From assembly GCA_946407725.1 (NCBI GenBank), contig CAMJPM010000022.1, positions 1 through 40,719 on the forward strand: a stretch of DNA of 40,719 nucleotides. Reading direction: 5' to 3'. This document shows, piece after piece, positions 1 through 8,057 of the stretch; position 1 is the stretch's first letter, and every line of letters begins with the position of its first letter. The notes under the pieces are model-generated. The model saw only the letters and a list, made by a program, of their open reading frames with translations, searched no databases and was not told the DNA's origin. The translations under genes were made by a program, and so were the position numbers. This DNA is from an uncultured Lachnospiraceae bacterium (GTDB lineage: Bacteria; Bacillota; Clostridia; Lachnospirales; Lachnospiraceae).

Positions 1-163
1 CGGAAAGGCAAGTAATTTTTGAAAGATCCGGGGAATAGAATACTTGCCGAACGGGCAAAAACGACGGAAAGGCAAGTAATTTTAAGGAATCAGAAGGGAA
101 AAAATACTTGCCAAACGGGTAAAAATGTTGAAAAGGCAAGTAAACAGGGAATAGACAAGTAAA
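1..163. repeat. 64-bp tandem repeat with inverted GGCAAGTA/TACTTGCC arms
   Basis: GGCAAGTA occurs at 7-14, 71-78 and 135-142, exactly 64 bp apart. Its reverse complement TACTTGCC occurs at 41-48 and 105-112, also 64 bp apart, so each unit could fold into an 8-bp stem. A degenerate GACAAGTA near 154 begins to decay the third unit. The array runs off the left edge of the window, so its full length is unknown. No coding function is supported. Confidence 0.85.
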
Positions 164-180
164 TTAGTATTGATGATCCT

Positions 181-209
181 TTGGAAAATAACGGTTTCAG
201 TGGTATAAT
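181..209 (+). promoter_or_regulatory. Predicted promoter of the amino acid ABC transporter genes
   Basis: TTGGAA at 181-186 and TATAAT at 204-209 are separated by 17 bp, and the -10 box is preceded by TGG (extended -10). Transcription would start near 216 and leave a leader of about 178 nt before the ATG at 394. The leader contains degenerate repeats but no riboswitch class that I recognise. Confidence 0.7.
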
Positions 210-283
210 TCTTGTTTGTATCCGCAATGTCCGGGATTTTAACTAAACGGCATTGGTGTGATGCTTGCGGCGCTATGATTATG

Positions 284-357
284 TATGCATGGCGGTACTT
301 GTGGGAAAGATGCGTGGCGGCAGCTGCGGGTAAGATGCATGCGGTATCTGTGGGCAC
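284..357 (+). repeat. Three degenerate ~25-bp tandem repeats in the transporter leader
   Basis: Units at 284-308, 309-333 and 334-357 share the pattern (g/t)atGC(A/G)TG-CGG-TG-GGG. A weaker fourth unit may precede them around 260-283. They lie between the predicted promoter and the ribosome site (AAGGGGG, 377-383), so they would be transcribed as leader RNA. Confidence 0.6.
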
Positions 358-393
358 AAAAAGCAAATCAGTTAATAAGGGGGTATTCTCTGA

Positions 394-2001
394 ATGGTCA
401 CTGGATTTAAGAAAACAATAATTACACTGGCAGTGCCGGTGCTTTTATTGCTGATATTGAACGCAATTCCGGTTTTTGCCGGATCCGGAGCAACTGCTTC
501 AAATGAAAACCGGAATGAACAGGACACAGCGGTCAGCGATTCCGGAAAGATGGTTCCGGAAATCAAAAGCTTTTCGGAATTGAAGGGAAAAAATGTTTCC
601 ATGCTGACAGGAGCTCCTTTCGAGGAGCTGGTCTTAAGCAAAGCGCCGGATGTGGGAGAATTCTCCTTTTATAACAGTGTTCCGGATAATATCCTTGCGC
701 TGAAATCCGGAAAAACCGATGCGGCCCTTAATAATAACGCCATTGCGTCACTTGCCGTAAACAGGAATCCGGATCTTATGCTTTTTCCAGAAAGCCTGAA
801 GGACGGTGTCTTTGGTTTCGCATTCCAGAAGGGGGATCCCGAAAGGGATAAGTGGCAGGAGGCCTATGACAGGATACCAAAAGAGGAGATCAATGAGGCC
901 TGGGAAAAATGGACCGGCTCCGATGAGAGTATAAAGATCCTTCCGACCCAGGACTGGCCGGGAAAGAGCGGTACAGTTACCGTGGCAGCATGTGATACCC
1001 TTGAGCCCATGAGCTATACGGGGGAAGGGGGAGAAATAAAGGGCTTTGACATTGAACTCATCTTAAAGATGGCAAAGGATCTGGATTATCATGTTGAATT
1101 CAAGGGCATGGAATTCTCCGCAATCCTCGCGTACGTCCAATCCGGAAAAGCCCTTATGGGAACAGGCTCCATAATTGTGACTGACGAGCGAAGGGAAGCA
1201 GTGGATTTTATAGAGTATTATCCCGCAGCCTTCGTGCTCATGGTCAGAGCGACCGGTGAAGAAGAGAAAACATCCTCTATAATAAATTCTCTTTATGAAA
1301 GCTTTGAAAAAAACTTCATAAGGGAATACAGATGGAAGCTGTTTATCGAAGGTGTGGTCACCACCGTTATCATCACCCTTTTTTCCATTCTCTTCGGAAC
1401 AGCATTGGGATTTATGCTGCTGATCCTCTGTAAGGATGGGAACCCGGCTGCAAACAAAATTACGGATATATGTTTAAGGCTTGTACAGGGAATGCCCGTG
1501 GTGGTGCTGTTGATGATCCTTTACTATGTAGTGTTCGGCAAGGTCAGCATCAACGGTATCATTGTGTCAATAATCGGCTTTACCCTGGTCTTCGGTTCAT
1601 CTGTATACGGCCTTTTAAAAATGGGAGTGGGAACCGTGGACAAGGGACAGTATGAGGCGGCATACGCTCTTGGTTACTCTTCAGATCCGGCATTTTTCAA
1701 TGTGATACTTCCCCAGGTCCTGCCCCATATAATGGATGCATATAAGGGAGAGATAACAGGTCTCATAAAGGCTACTGCCATTGTGGGTTATATCGCGGTC
1801 CAGGACCTTACAAAGGTGGGCGACCTGGTAAGAAGCCGTACCTATGAAGCCTTTTTCCCGCTGATAGCCGTTGCGGTCATCTATTTTCTGCTGGAGGGAC
1901 TTTTCGGCGCAGCCGTTGAGTGTATAAGAAAGGCAACGGATTTAAGGGGCAGGGATAAGGAAAGTATTATTAAAGGGGGTATCGGCAATGATAAGGATTG
2001 A
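394..2001 (+). CDS. Amino acid ABC transporter, substrate-binding/permease fusion
   Basis: This 535-residue protein joins an extracytoplasmic solute-binding part to a HisM/GlnP-type permease for polar amino acid import. A signal-anchor covers residues 1-29. Residues 58-172 resemble the second lobe of a SBP_bac_3 binding protein (LKGKNV, ALKSGKTDA, GFAFQKGD). Residues 194-285 resemble the first lobe (LEPMSY, GFDIEL, VTDERREAVDF). The permease follows, with several helices from 318 and the EAA loop at 421-441 (EAAYALGYS, VILPQ) that docks the ATPase. AAGGGGG lies 10 nt before the ATG. The ATPase gene overlaps the 3' end by 14 nt. The substrate cannot be named from sequence. The lobe order looks permuted compared with a normal binding protein. 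Confidence 0.88.
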   Translation: MVTGFKKTIITLAVPVLLLLILNAIPVFAGSGATASNENRNEQDTAVSDSGKMVPEIKSFSELKGKNVSMLTGAPFEELVLSKAPDVGEFSFYNSVPDNILALKSGKTDAALNNNAIASLAVNRNPDLMLFPESLKDGVFGFAFQKGDPERDKWQEAYDRIPKEEINEAWEKWTGSDESIKILPTQDWPGKSGTVTVAACDTLEPMSYTGEGGEIKGFDIELILKMAKDLDYHVEFKGMEFSAILAYVQSGKALMGTGSIIVTDERREAVDFIEYYPAAFVLMVRATGEEEKTSSIINSLYESFEKNFIREYRWKLFIEGVVTTVIITLFSILFGTALGFMLLILCKDGNPAANKITDICLRLVQGMPVVVLLMILYYVVFGKVSINGIIVSIIGFTLVFGSSVYGLLKMGVGTVDKGQYEAAYALGYSSDPAFFNVILPQVLPHIMDAYKGEITGLIKATAIVGYIAVQDLTKVGDLVRSRTYEAFFPLIAVAVIYFLLEGLFGAAVECIRKATDLRGRDKESIIKGGIGNDKD

Positions 2002-3079
2002 ACACTTAAGTAAGTCTTATGAGGATATTACACCCTTAAAGGATGTAAGCGTGAATATCAATGACGGGGATGTTATCAGCATTATCGGGCCCTCGGGAAT
2101 GGGAAAAAGCACGCTCCTTCGCTGTATAAATCTTCTGGAAAGACCCACTGAGGGGAAGATCTATATTGATGATACCGAGATCACGGCTCCCGGTTGCGAT
2201 ATAGAGGAAGTACGGAGAAAGGTCGGCATGGTGTTCCAGTCCTTTAACCTCTTTCCGCATCTTACGGTTATAGAGAATATAATGCTGGCTCCCAGGGATC
2301 TTCTTAAAAAGAGTAAAAAGGAAGCATATGATAAGGGAATGGAGCTTCTTAAGACGGTGGGACTGTCGGATAAAGCATTGAATTTCCCTGATGAGCTGTC
2401 AGGCGGCCAGAAACAGCGGATCGCCATTGCCCGCACCCTTGCCATGGATCCGGGCACGATACTTTTTGATGAGCCCACCAGCGCCCTTGATCCTACAATG
2501 GTGGGAGAGGTTCAGACAGTAATAAGGGAGCTGTCCGGAACCGGGAAGACCATGATGATCGTGACCCATGAGATGAATTTTGCCCGTACTGTTTCAAACA
2601 GGGTTTTCTATATGGATGAGGGCGGTATATATGAGGACGGCAGCCCGGAACAGATATTTGATCATCCGGAAAAGGAAAAAACCCGCAGGTTTGTGCACGG
2701 GTTGAGATCCCTGGATCTTTATATTGAAAATGATTCCTTTGATTTTCCGGGAATGCAGGGCAGCATAGAAGCCTATTGCATTAAAAACCAGGTGCCTTAT
2801 AAAATGACCATGAATGTACAGCTTGCCTTTGAAGAGCTGGTACGGCAGAACCTCGTTAATTCACCGGGGCATGAAGAGATCCATCTTTCCGTTGAATATT
2901 CCGGTAAAGATGAGAAAATGGGATTCGTTATTGAGTACAAAGGAGAGCAATACGATCTCTTAAAGGAATGTGATCCCCTGTCGCTTGCGGTATTAAAGAA
3001 AGCAATATGCGATGAAGAGTATGGCTTCGACCCGTCGGCGGAATACGCTAACAAAGTGGAAATGAAGATCAGCTTATAG
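1988..3079 (+). CDS. Amino acid ABC transporter ATP-binding protein with C-terminal extension
   Basis: This is the energising subunit for the preceding fusion permease. Walker A GPSGMGKST is at residues 34-42, the Q-loop (MVFQSF) near 81-86, the signature LSGGQKQR at 137-144, and Walker B ILFDEPTS at 158-165. These are typical of the GlnQ/HisP family, whose members are usually about 240-250 residues. Here there are 363. Residues from about 245 onward form an extra domain (SIEAYCIKNQ, VQLAFEELVRQN, then alternating strands) that loosely resembles an RsbW/GHKL-type ATPase fold. That assignment is tentative and its role is unknown. The gene overlaps its upstream partner by 14 nt, which indicates translational coupling. 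Its stop codon overlaps the end of the convergent yfhO gene. Confidence 0.9.
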   Translation: MIRIEHLSKSYEDITPLKDVSVNINDGDVISIIGPSGMGKSTLLRCINLLERPTEGKIYIDDTEITAPGCDIEEVRRKVGMVFQSFNLFPHLTVIENIMLAPRDLLKKSKKEAYDKGMELLKTVGLSDKALNFPDELSGGQKQRIAIARTLAMDPGTILFDEPTSALDPTMVGEVQTVIRELSGTGKTMMIVTHEMNFARTVSNRVFYMDEGGIYEDGSPEQIFDHPEKEKTRRFVHGLRSLDLYIENDSFDFPGMQGSIEAYCIKNQVPYKMTMNVQLAFEELVRQNLVNSPGHEEIHLSVEYSGKDEKMGFVIEYKGEQYDLLKECDPLSLAVLKKAICDEEYGFDPSAEYANKVEMKISL

Positions 3080-5842
3080 CCTCTTTAATATCTGATGGAT
3101 GAAGAAGGAGGCGATGGGGATCATATATACAAACAGGATCAGGGAAAACCACAGGATCCGCAAAAGGAACAGGGATATGGTGCCGGCAGCCTCATTGAAG
3201 GAGATATTGCCGGCATCAACATTATTGCCGATATTTCCGGAATTGCCGGAGTCAGCAATATTGCCGGTTTTGCTTAAACTTACTGCATAGAGCAGGATAA
3301 GGAAAAGCAGCATGATAATACTGATCACGGCGCCGGGGATCAGACCCTTTGGCAGAAAGCTTATTTTCACAAGATTTTCTCCGGGATCCAGAGGCACACC
3401 CGTTAAAAGCGAGCATACATTTTTTCCTGATACCTTTCTTCCGTTTACTGTAATAGAACTGTATTCATCCGGATTTACCGGCAGGACCGCCATAGTGCCG
3501 TCATCCTTTGAGGTGATGTCAAAGCTTAAGCTGTGGTTGTCTGCGGAGAGCTCCCAGGGGCTTCCGGTTTCATCCGCGTATCTTTTTAATACCTCTGACA
3601 GCATTTCAAGCTTATCGATATCCAGCTCAAATATATCGGATCTTACGGGACAGATTATGGAAACCGTCTCGTTTTCAAATTCCCCGAGGCAGATAAGATT
3701 AGAATTAAACCAGGCGGGATAGGCAGTGTTGTCCGGCTCCGAAATGGAGGGAACCGGAACAGCTTTTCCGTTAACGATTATCTTATCGGTCTTTCCCTTT
3801 CTTAAATAGAGGAGCTTTCTTCCTGAGATCTCTTTTTTAAGCTCTGTTTCCCCGTCCTTTTTTTCTCCCCGGCAGAGATAAGAAGCTATATCCCCTGCAC
3901 CATCATTTCCGGAGCCTGCACCATCATTTCCGGAGCCTGCACCATCATTTCCGGCGCCTGCAAGAAGCATTTTGAAAAGCCGGTTATGCAGTTCCACCAT
4001 ATCCATGTCCCCGATGGCTTCATCCCCTGTCACTACGGTATTGATATAGGGGAAAGTGTTTTTAAGGTCATAGAGGTGATATGTGCCGTTAAAAGCTCTC
4101 TGCGCGTAAACGGAAGGCATACGCTTTTCATCATCAGTAAGGGAAAGGGACTCCGTGATGCCGAGAAGCGCATCCGTGAAGGCGGTTCCGCCGGAATCAA
4201 GTATCCGCATAAAATGGGTGCTGTATCCGAATTTTTCGGCTCCCTTCTGAAAGGGTCTGGACAGTGTCTGAGCCCAGCCGCAGAAGGTGGCCCGGTTCAT
4301 TATGATACCGTAATTTGCGTTTAACGAGGTGTCGGGATTCTTTATGCGGTAAAGAGGGGAGGGGGCTATGTCAAGGTCACTGGAGAGCTTAAGCGCCTCC
4401 TCCACAAAAGTCCCGTTCTGCTCGGGATCGGAAAAGAAATGGTCATATATATGAGGCTTTCCGTATCCGATGGCCGATCCGACAATGAGCTCCGAAAGAA
4501 CAAACCAGATAAACACCTGTTTTGGTATGCGCCGGATGGAAAAAATGACAAGGTAGATACAGAAAAATACTGCGGAAAATATGAGTGAGGCCTTAAATAG
4601 GGTCTCAACAGCCCAGATGTCATGCTTAAAAAACAGTATAAGGGTTCCGGAAGCTATAAGTGTTGCCATAACCATCGCCGGGATATGCTCCCTTATCCGG
4701 GTGCCGGAAAGTCCGCTGGAAAGTCCGCTGGAAAGCTCATTGGAATAAAGCCTTCCGGCATAATATGACGCAAGGACAAGAAGCGAAAAGGGTATCAGAT
4801 ATCCGCAGCGGATGGGATAGTGGAAATAGCTTAAGAGATGCCATATCAGGTTAACGGATTCAAAGGGAATAAGGGCGCAGGGGGCAAAGCAGAAGATAAA
4901 GGCAAACAGGGTTTTCTTTCCCTCCTTTCTGAACTTCCACATGCCGTATATGATGATTACAAGGGCCGCCTCCATGGCAAAGAGCTGCCAGAATTTCACG
5001 TAATACTGGTCCGCGCCGATGGCACTGAGAACGGATATCACTGTTCCCGAAAGAGAGGAATCATAGTTTTCGTTTATCCTGGAGGATTTAGCCAGGGAAA
5101 AATACACGGGAACAAGGACGAAGGCTGACAGTATGATCCCTGAAACTGTAGAGAGAGCAAGACGCAGCGCCCTGTCTGCCTGCTTATCCTTATCGCAGAG
5201 GAACGTGATATATGCGCCGCTTATTATAAGGAGATATATCATATCTATGGCCCCGAGATAGTAGCTTATTATAAGTGAGAGGGCGAGCATAAAAATATAG
5301 AGATAGGTTTTTCCTTGCTTTAAGAGCATGTAGAGCCCGAGGATTATGAGGGGCAGGAAAACCGCGCTGTCCAGAAAGGTGGGTGAGGTATAATGGGTCA
5401 GCGTATATCCGCACATACCGTAGGCCACGGAAAACACATAGCGGAAGTACCAGGGGGTTTTCCTGGTGACCCGGTAAAGAAAATACTGCATTGAAACAGT
5501 CATTCCCACAAAGTGCATTCCGATGTAAACGGAGAGAAAGCGCATGAGATTGATACGGGGAACAAAGAGGAAGGTCAGGATAAAGGGAGAGAGGTTCCAC
5601 TGGTTGGATGCTGCCATGGCAATATTCTGGCCTTCATTTATATACCAGTTAAAAAACAGGGAAGCTCTTCCGTGAAGTACATCCCAGGCGTGATAAAAAA
5701 GAGGGGCATTGATCTGTCCCATATCGTAGTAATCTATGGTCTCTTTGCCGAAGGGAAAAATGCCCTTGGCTGCAAGGACTGTCAAAAATATCACCGTCAC
5801 CGTCAATGACGGAAGGAGCGTAAAAATTCTCCGCTCTTTCAT
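3074..5842 (-). CDS. YfhO family multi-spanning membrane protein (paralogue 1)
   Basis: This 922-residue membrane protein has an N-terminal helix, then many hydrophobic segments to about residue 460, an extracytoplasmic region, and a last pair of helices. The C-terminal pattern (ITVNGRKV, LLTGVPLDPGENLVKISFLPKGL) is the hallmark of the YfhO family. YfhO proteins are GT-C-fold enzymes thought to transfer sugars from undecaprenyl-phosphate to wall or lipoteichoic acids outside the membrane. The start overlaps the metF stop (ATGA), so it is translated as the second gene of a metF operon. An imperfect GNDGAGS heptad repeat in the extracytoplasmic part comes from 21-bp DNA repeats. A GN-rich stretch precedes the last helix. 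The exact polymer modified cannot be told. Confidence 0.82.
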   Translation of the reverse strand: MKERRIFTLLPSLTVTVIFLTVLAAKGIFPFGKETIDYYDMGQINAPLFYHAWDVLHGRASLFFNWYINEGQNIAMAASNQWNLSPFILTFLFVPRINLMRFLSVYIGMHFVGMTVSMQYFLYRVTRKTPWYFRYVFSVAYGMCGYTLTHYTSPTFLDSAVFLPLIILGLYMLLKQGKTYLYIFMLALSLIISYYLGAIDMIYLLIISGAYITFLCDKDKQADRALRLALSTVSGIILSAFVLVPVYFSLAKSSRINENYDSSLSGTVISVLSAIGADQYYVKFWQLFAMEAALVIIIYGMWKFRKEGKKTLFAFIFCFAPCALIPFESVNLIWHLLSYFHYPIRCGYLIPFSLLVLASYYAGRLYSNELSSGLSSGLSGTRIREHIPAMVMATLIASGTLILFFKHDIWAVETLFKASLIFSAVFFCIYLVIFSIRRIPKQVFIWFVLSELIVGSAIGYGKPHIYDHFFSDPEQNGTFVEEALKLSSDLDIAPSPLYRIKNPDTSLNANYGIIMNRATFCGWAQTLSRPFQKGAEKFGYSTHFMRILDSGGTAFTDALLGITESLSLTDDEKRMPSVYAQRAFNGTYHLYDLKNTFPYINTVVTGDEAIGDMDMVELHNRLFKMLLAGAGNDGAGSGNDGAGSGNDGAGDIASYLCRGEKKDGETELKKEISGRKLLYLRKGKTDKIIVNGKAVPVPSISEPDNTAYPAWFNSNLICLGEFENETVSIICPVRSDIFELDIDKLEMLSEVLKRYADETGSPWELSADNHSLSFDITSKDDGTMAVLPVNPDEYSSITVNGRKVSGKNVCSLLTGVPLDPGENLVKISFLPKGLIPGAVISIIMLLFLILLYAVSLSKTGNIADSGNSGNIGNNVDAGNISFNEAAGTISLFLLRILWFSLILFVYMIPIASFFIHQILKRL
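3894..3962 (-). repeat. 21-bp tandem repeat inside yfhO-1
   Basis: The 21-bp unit starts at 3894, 3915 and 3936, and a partial fourth copy begins at 3957. On the coding strand it encodes the flexible heptad G-N-D-G-A-G-S, three near-identical copies in frame. It looks like replication slippage in a tolerated loop. Confidence 0.9.
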
Positions 5843-6711
5843 TCCCTGACCGCCTTGAATATGGCTTCACAGAGCTCCGGCTTATTCATGGCATATACGT
5901 GTATGCCGTGGACACCGTTTTCAAAGAGGTCAATGGCCTGATTTACGGCGTAGTCGATGCCTGCTTTTTTCATGTCTTCCGGATCATCACCGTATTTAGC
6001 TATTATGTCAGACAGCTTTTTGGGCACCGAGGTTCCGGACAATGTGACAGTCCGTCCAAGCTGGTTACTGTCGGTGATTGGCATTATGCCGGCGTGAACC
6101 GGAATGGTTATGCCGTTCTTTCCCGCATGATCCAGAAACCTGTAGTACAGGGTGTTTTCAAAGAAGAGCTGGCTTATAAGGAAATCACAGCCCATATCCT
6201 GTTTTTTCTTAAGATAGAAAATGTCAGTGGGCTTGTCCGGGGCTTCGGGGTGCTTTTCGGGATAACAGGCACCGGCGATGGAGACCCTGTCTGCTGTCCT
6301 TCCGGAGGAACGGATATAGCTCATCATATCCGAAGCGTGCTCAAATTCTCTGGAATAAAACTGCTCATCAGTCATATCCTTCGGTCTGTCGCCCCTTAAG
6401 GCGAGAACGTTCATTATTCCCTTTTCCTCATATTTTTTCAGACCCTCCTCAAGCTGCTCCCGGTTAAAGCCGACACTTGTGATATGGGCCAGAGCCTCTG
6501 TTTTTGTACTGTTCTGGATATAGTCCAGTATCTCCAGCTGCTTTCCGGAATTGGAGCCGCCGGCACCGTATGTCACGCTGATAAAAGCGGGGTCAAGAGC
6601 CGCTATTCTGTCTACGATCTCATATACCCCCGGAAAGGAGGATTCCTTTTTCGGAGGGAAGATCTCACAGGAGAGGACAGGTTCCCTTGTTTCGGTGTTT
6701 ATTTTTATCAT
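5839..6711 (-). CDS. metF: Methylenetetrahydrofolate reductase
   Basis: MetF is a flavoprotein that reduces 5,10-methylene-THF to 5-methyl-THF, the methyl donor for MetH (18486-21050). The 290-residue length is normal. Family motifs are present: the N-terminal CEIFPPK, FISVTYGAGGS, a region with ALRGD, the FLISQLFF strand and HAGIMPI, all parts of the FAD/folate TIM barrel. A ribosome site AAAGGA lies about 6 nt before the ATG. The stop overlaps the start of yfhO-1 by ATGA. The gene is divergent from the receiver protein gene at 6849, with a 137-bp shared intergenic region. No SAM riboswitch was seen there. Confidence 0.95.
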   Translation of the reverse strand: MIKINTETREPVLSCEIFPPKKESSFPGVYEIVDRIAALDPAFISVTYGAGGSNSGKQLEILDYIQNSTKTEALAHITSVGFNREQLEEGLKKYEEKGIMNVLALRGDRPKDMTDEQFYSREFEHASDMMSYIRSSGRTADRVSIAGACYPEKHPEAPDKPTDIFYLKKKQDMGCDFLISQLFFENTLYYRFLDHAGKNGITIPVHAGIMPITDSNQLGRTVTLSGTSVPKKLSDIIAKYGDDPEDMKKAGIDYAVNQAIDLFENGVHGIHVYAMNKPELCEAIFKAVRE

Positions 6712-6778
6712 CGTTTATTTCCTTTCACTATCCCTGCGCTTAAATTGTTGAAAACTAACAAGGCAGCATTCGTCATTC

Positions 6779-6807
6779 TTGAAAATAAGATAAAGATATA
6801 GTATCAT
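6779..6807 (+). promoter_or_regulatory. Predicted promoter of the receiver-domain gene
   Basis: TTGAAA at 6779-6784 and TATCAT at 6802-6807 are separated by 17 bp. A ribosome site AAAGGAG follows at 6831-6837, 11 nt before the ATG at 6849. Confidence 0.6.
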
Positions 6808-6848
6808 AAACGGTATATATTTCAACCGCTAAAGGAGTATAAATCCCC

Positions 6849-7250
6849 ATGAACAGAAGTGATAAAAAAGTGCTTATAGTTGACGATCTCCCTACAGTTC
6901 TGAAACAGGTCGTGGAGGTTCTCGGCGACAGATATGATGTGGATACCGCCTCCACCGGAACAGAGGCTGTGGAAAAGGTTCATAGCTATAAGCCGGATGT
7001 GATACTCATGGACATGAATATGCCTGATAAGAACGGTATCTCCTGTATGGAAGAGATCCATGCCATTCCGGGCTTCTCGGATGTACCCGTGATCTTCATG
7101 GTAAATGATGTGTCGGTTATGACCAATGCAAAGGCCTACGATCAGGGGGCTGTTGATTTTATCAAAAAGCCGGTCATCGCAAACAGCGCTTTCAGAAAGA
7201 TAGATATGCATCTCAAGCTCTCCGAGATCGGATGGAAGTTCGAGCTGTGA
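6849..7250 (+). CDS. Stand-alone response regulator receiver domain
   Basis: This 133-residue protein is only a CheY-like receiver, with no output domain. The acidic pair D12/D13, the phospho-acceptor D55 (VILMDMNMP) and the conserved lysine (FIKKP, 106-107) are present. The conserved Ser/Thr at the end of strand 4 is replaced: the segment reads PVIFMVND where the family has PVIFLTA, so V85 occupies the switch position. It may therefore signal unusually or act as a phosphate sink. No histidine kinase gene is adjacent. The gene has its own promoter and is divergent from metF. Confidence 0.88.
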   Translation: MNRSDKKVLIVDDLPTVLKQVVEVLGDRYDVDTASTGTEAVEKVHSYKPDVILMDMNMPDKNGISCMEEIHAIPGFSDVPVIFMVNDVSVMTNAKAYDQGAVDFIKKPVIANSAFRKIDMHLKLSEIGWKFEL

Positions 7251-7334
7251 TGCAAAGGTGCGGTGTGGGCTGAACAGTAACTTTGAAATAGCGGCAGGCG
7301 GTTTCGTATAACTGCCCCCGGGGAAATGGAAGTT

Positions 7335-8057
7335 ATGAAAGAGAAGATAAGGATAAACAAATACCTGTCTGCTTCCGGCGTAATGTCCAGGAGAGAAGCA
7401 GACAGGTTTATTATGTCAGGCAGGATAAGCGTCAACGGTGAAAAGGCCGTGGAAGGCATGAAGGTAAACGGGGATGATGAGATAAGGATCGATGGTGTTC
7501 TCCTGGAAAAGAATCCGGATTCGGAAAAAAAGGTGGTGCTGGCCTATTATAAAAAACGGGGCATCATTACCAGTACCGTGGACCAGGGAAAGGAAAACAA
7601 CAACATCATTGACGCCATAAACTACCCGGTGAGGGTATTTCCCATCGGGAGGCTTGACAAGGAGTCGGAGGGACTCATACTCCTTACAAATGACGGCAGC
7701 ATGGTAAACCGGCTGTTAAAGCCCGGAAAGGGTATTGAAAAGGAATATGAAGTATCCCTTGATAAGGATATTTCCGATACGGATATAAAGAAGATGGCAA
7801 GGGGCGGGATAGAGCTTGTTCCCGGCAGGAGAAATAAACCCTTTAAGATAATAAGGATCGACAACTGCCATTTAAGGTTCATCCTTACGGAGGGCATAAA
7901 CCAGGAGATCCGAAGGGTGGTATATTACTTCGGCTACAATGTGATGAAGCTTAAAAGGATACGTTTTAAGAATATCACACTGGGTGAGCTTAAGCCCGGG
8001 CATTACAGGGAGTTAACAAAAGAAGAGATCAGGGTGCTGTTAAATGACAAGAGATGA
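7335..8057 (+). CDS. RluF/RluB-like 23S rRNA pseudouridine synthase
   Basis: An N-terminal S4 RNA-binding domain (INKYLSASGVMSRREADRFI) is followed by the RsuA-family catalytic core with GRLDKESEGLILLTNDG, whose Asp is the nucleophile. Motifs GIITST, GINQEIRR and LKRIRF fit the RluF branch best, which modifies uridines in 23S rRNA. I chose the ATG at 7335 because GGGGA (7320-7324) sits 10 nt upstream. An in-frame ATG at 7326 has its ribosome site too close. The 3' end overlaps ligA by 14 nt, so the two are probably co-translated. A CTGAACAGTAAC motif lies upstream at 7270-7281. Confidence 0.88.
   Translation: MKEKIRINKYLSASGVMSRREADRFIMSGRISVNGEKAVEGMKVNGDDEIRIDGVLLEKNPDSEKKVVLAYYKKRGIITSTVDQGKENNNIIDAINYPVRVFPIGRLDKESEGLILLTNDGSMVNRLLKPGKGIEKEYEVSLDKDISDTDIKKMARGGIELVPGRRNKPFKIIRIDNCHLRFILTEGINQEIRRVVYYFGYNVMKLKRIRFKNITLGELKPGHYRELTKEEIRVLLNDKR

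Noticed and set aside
6712-6848. SAM riboswitch or other leader control for metF
   Set aside because: Only 137 bp are shared with a divergent gene, and no S-box core or terminator hairpin was visible.
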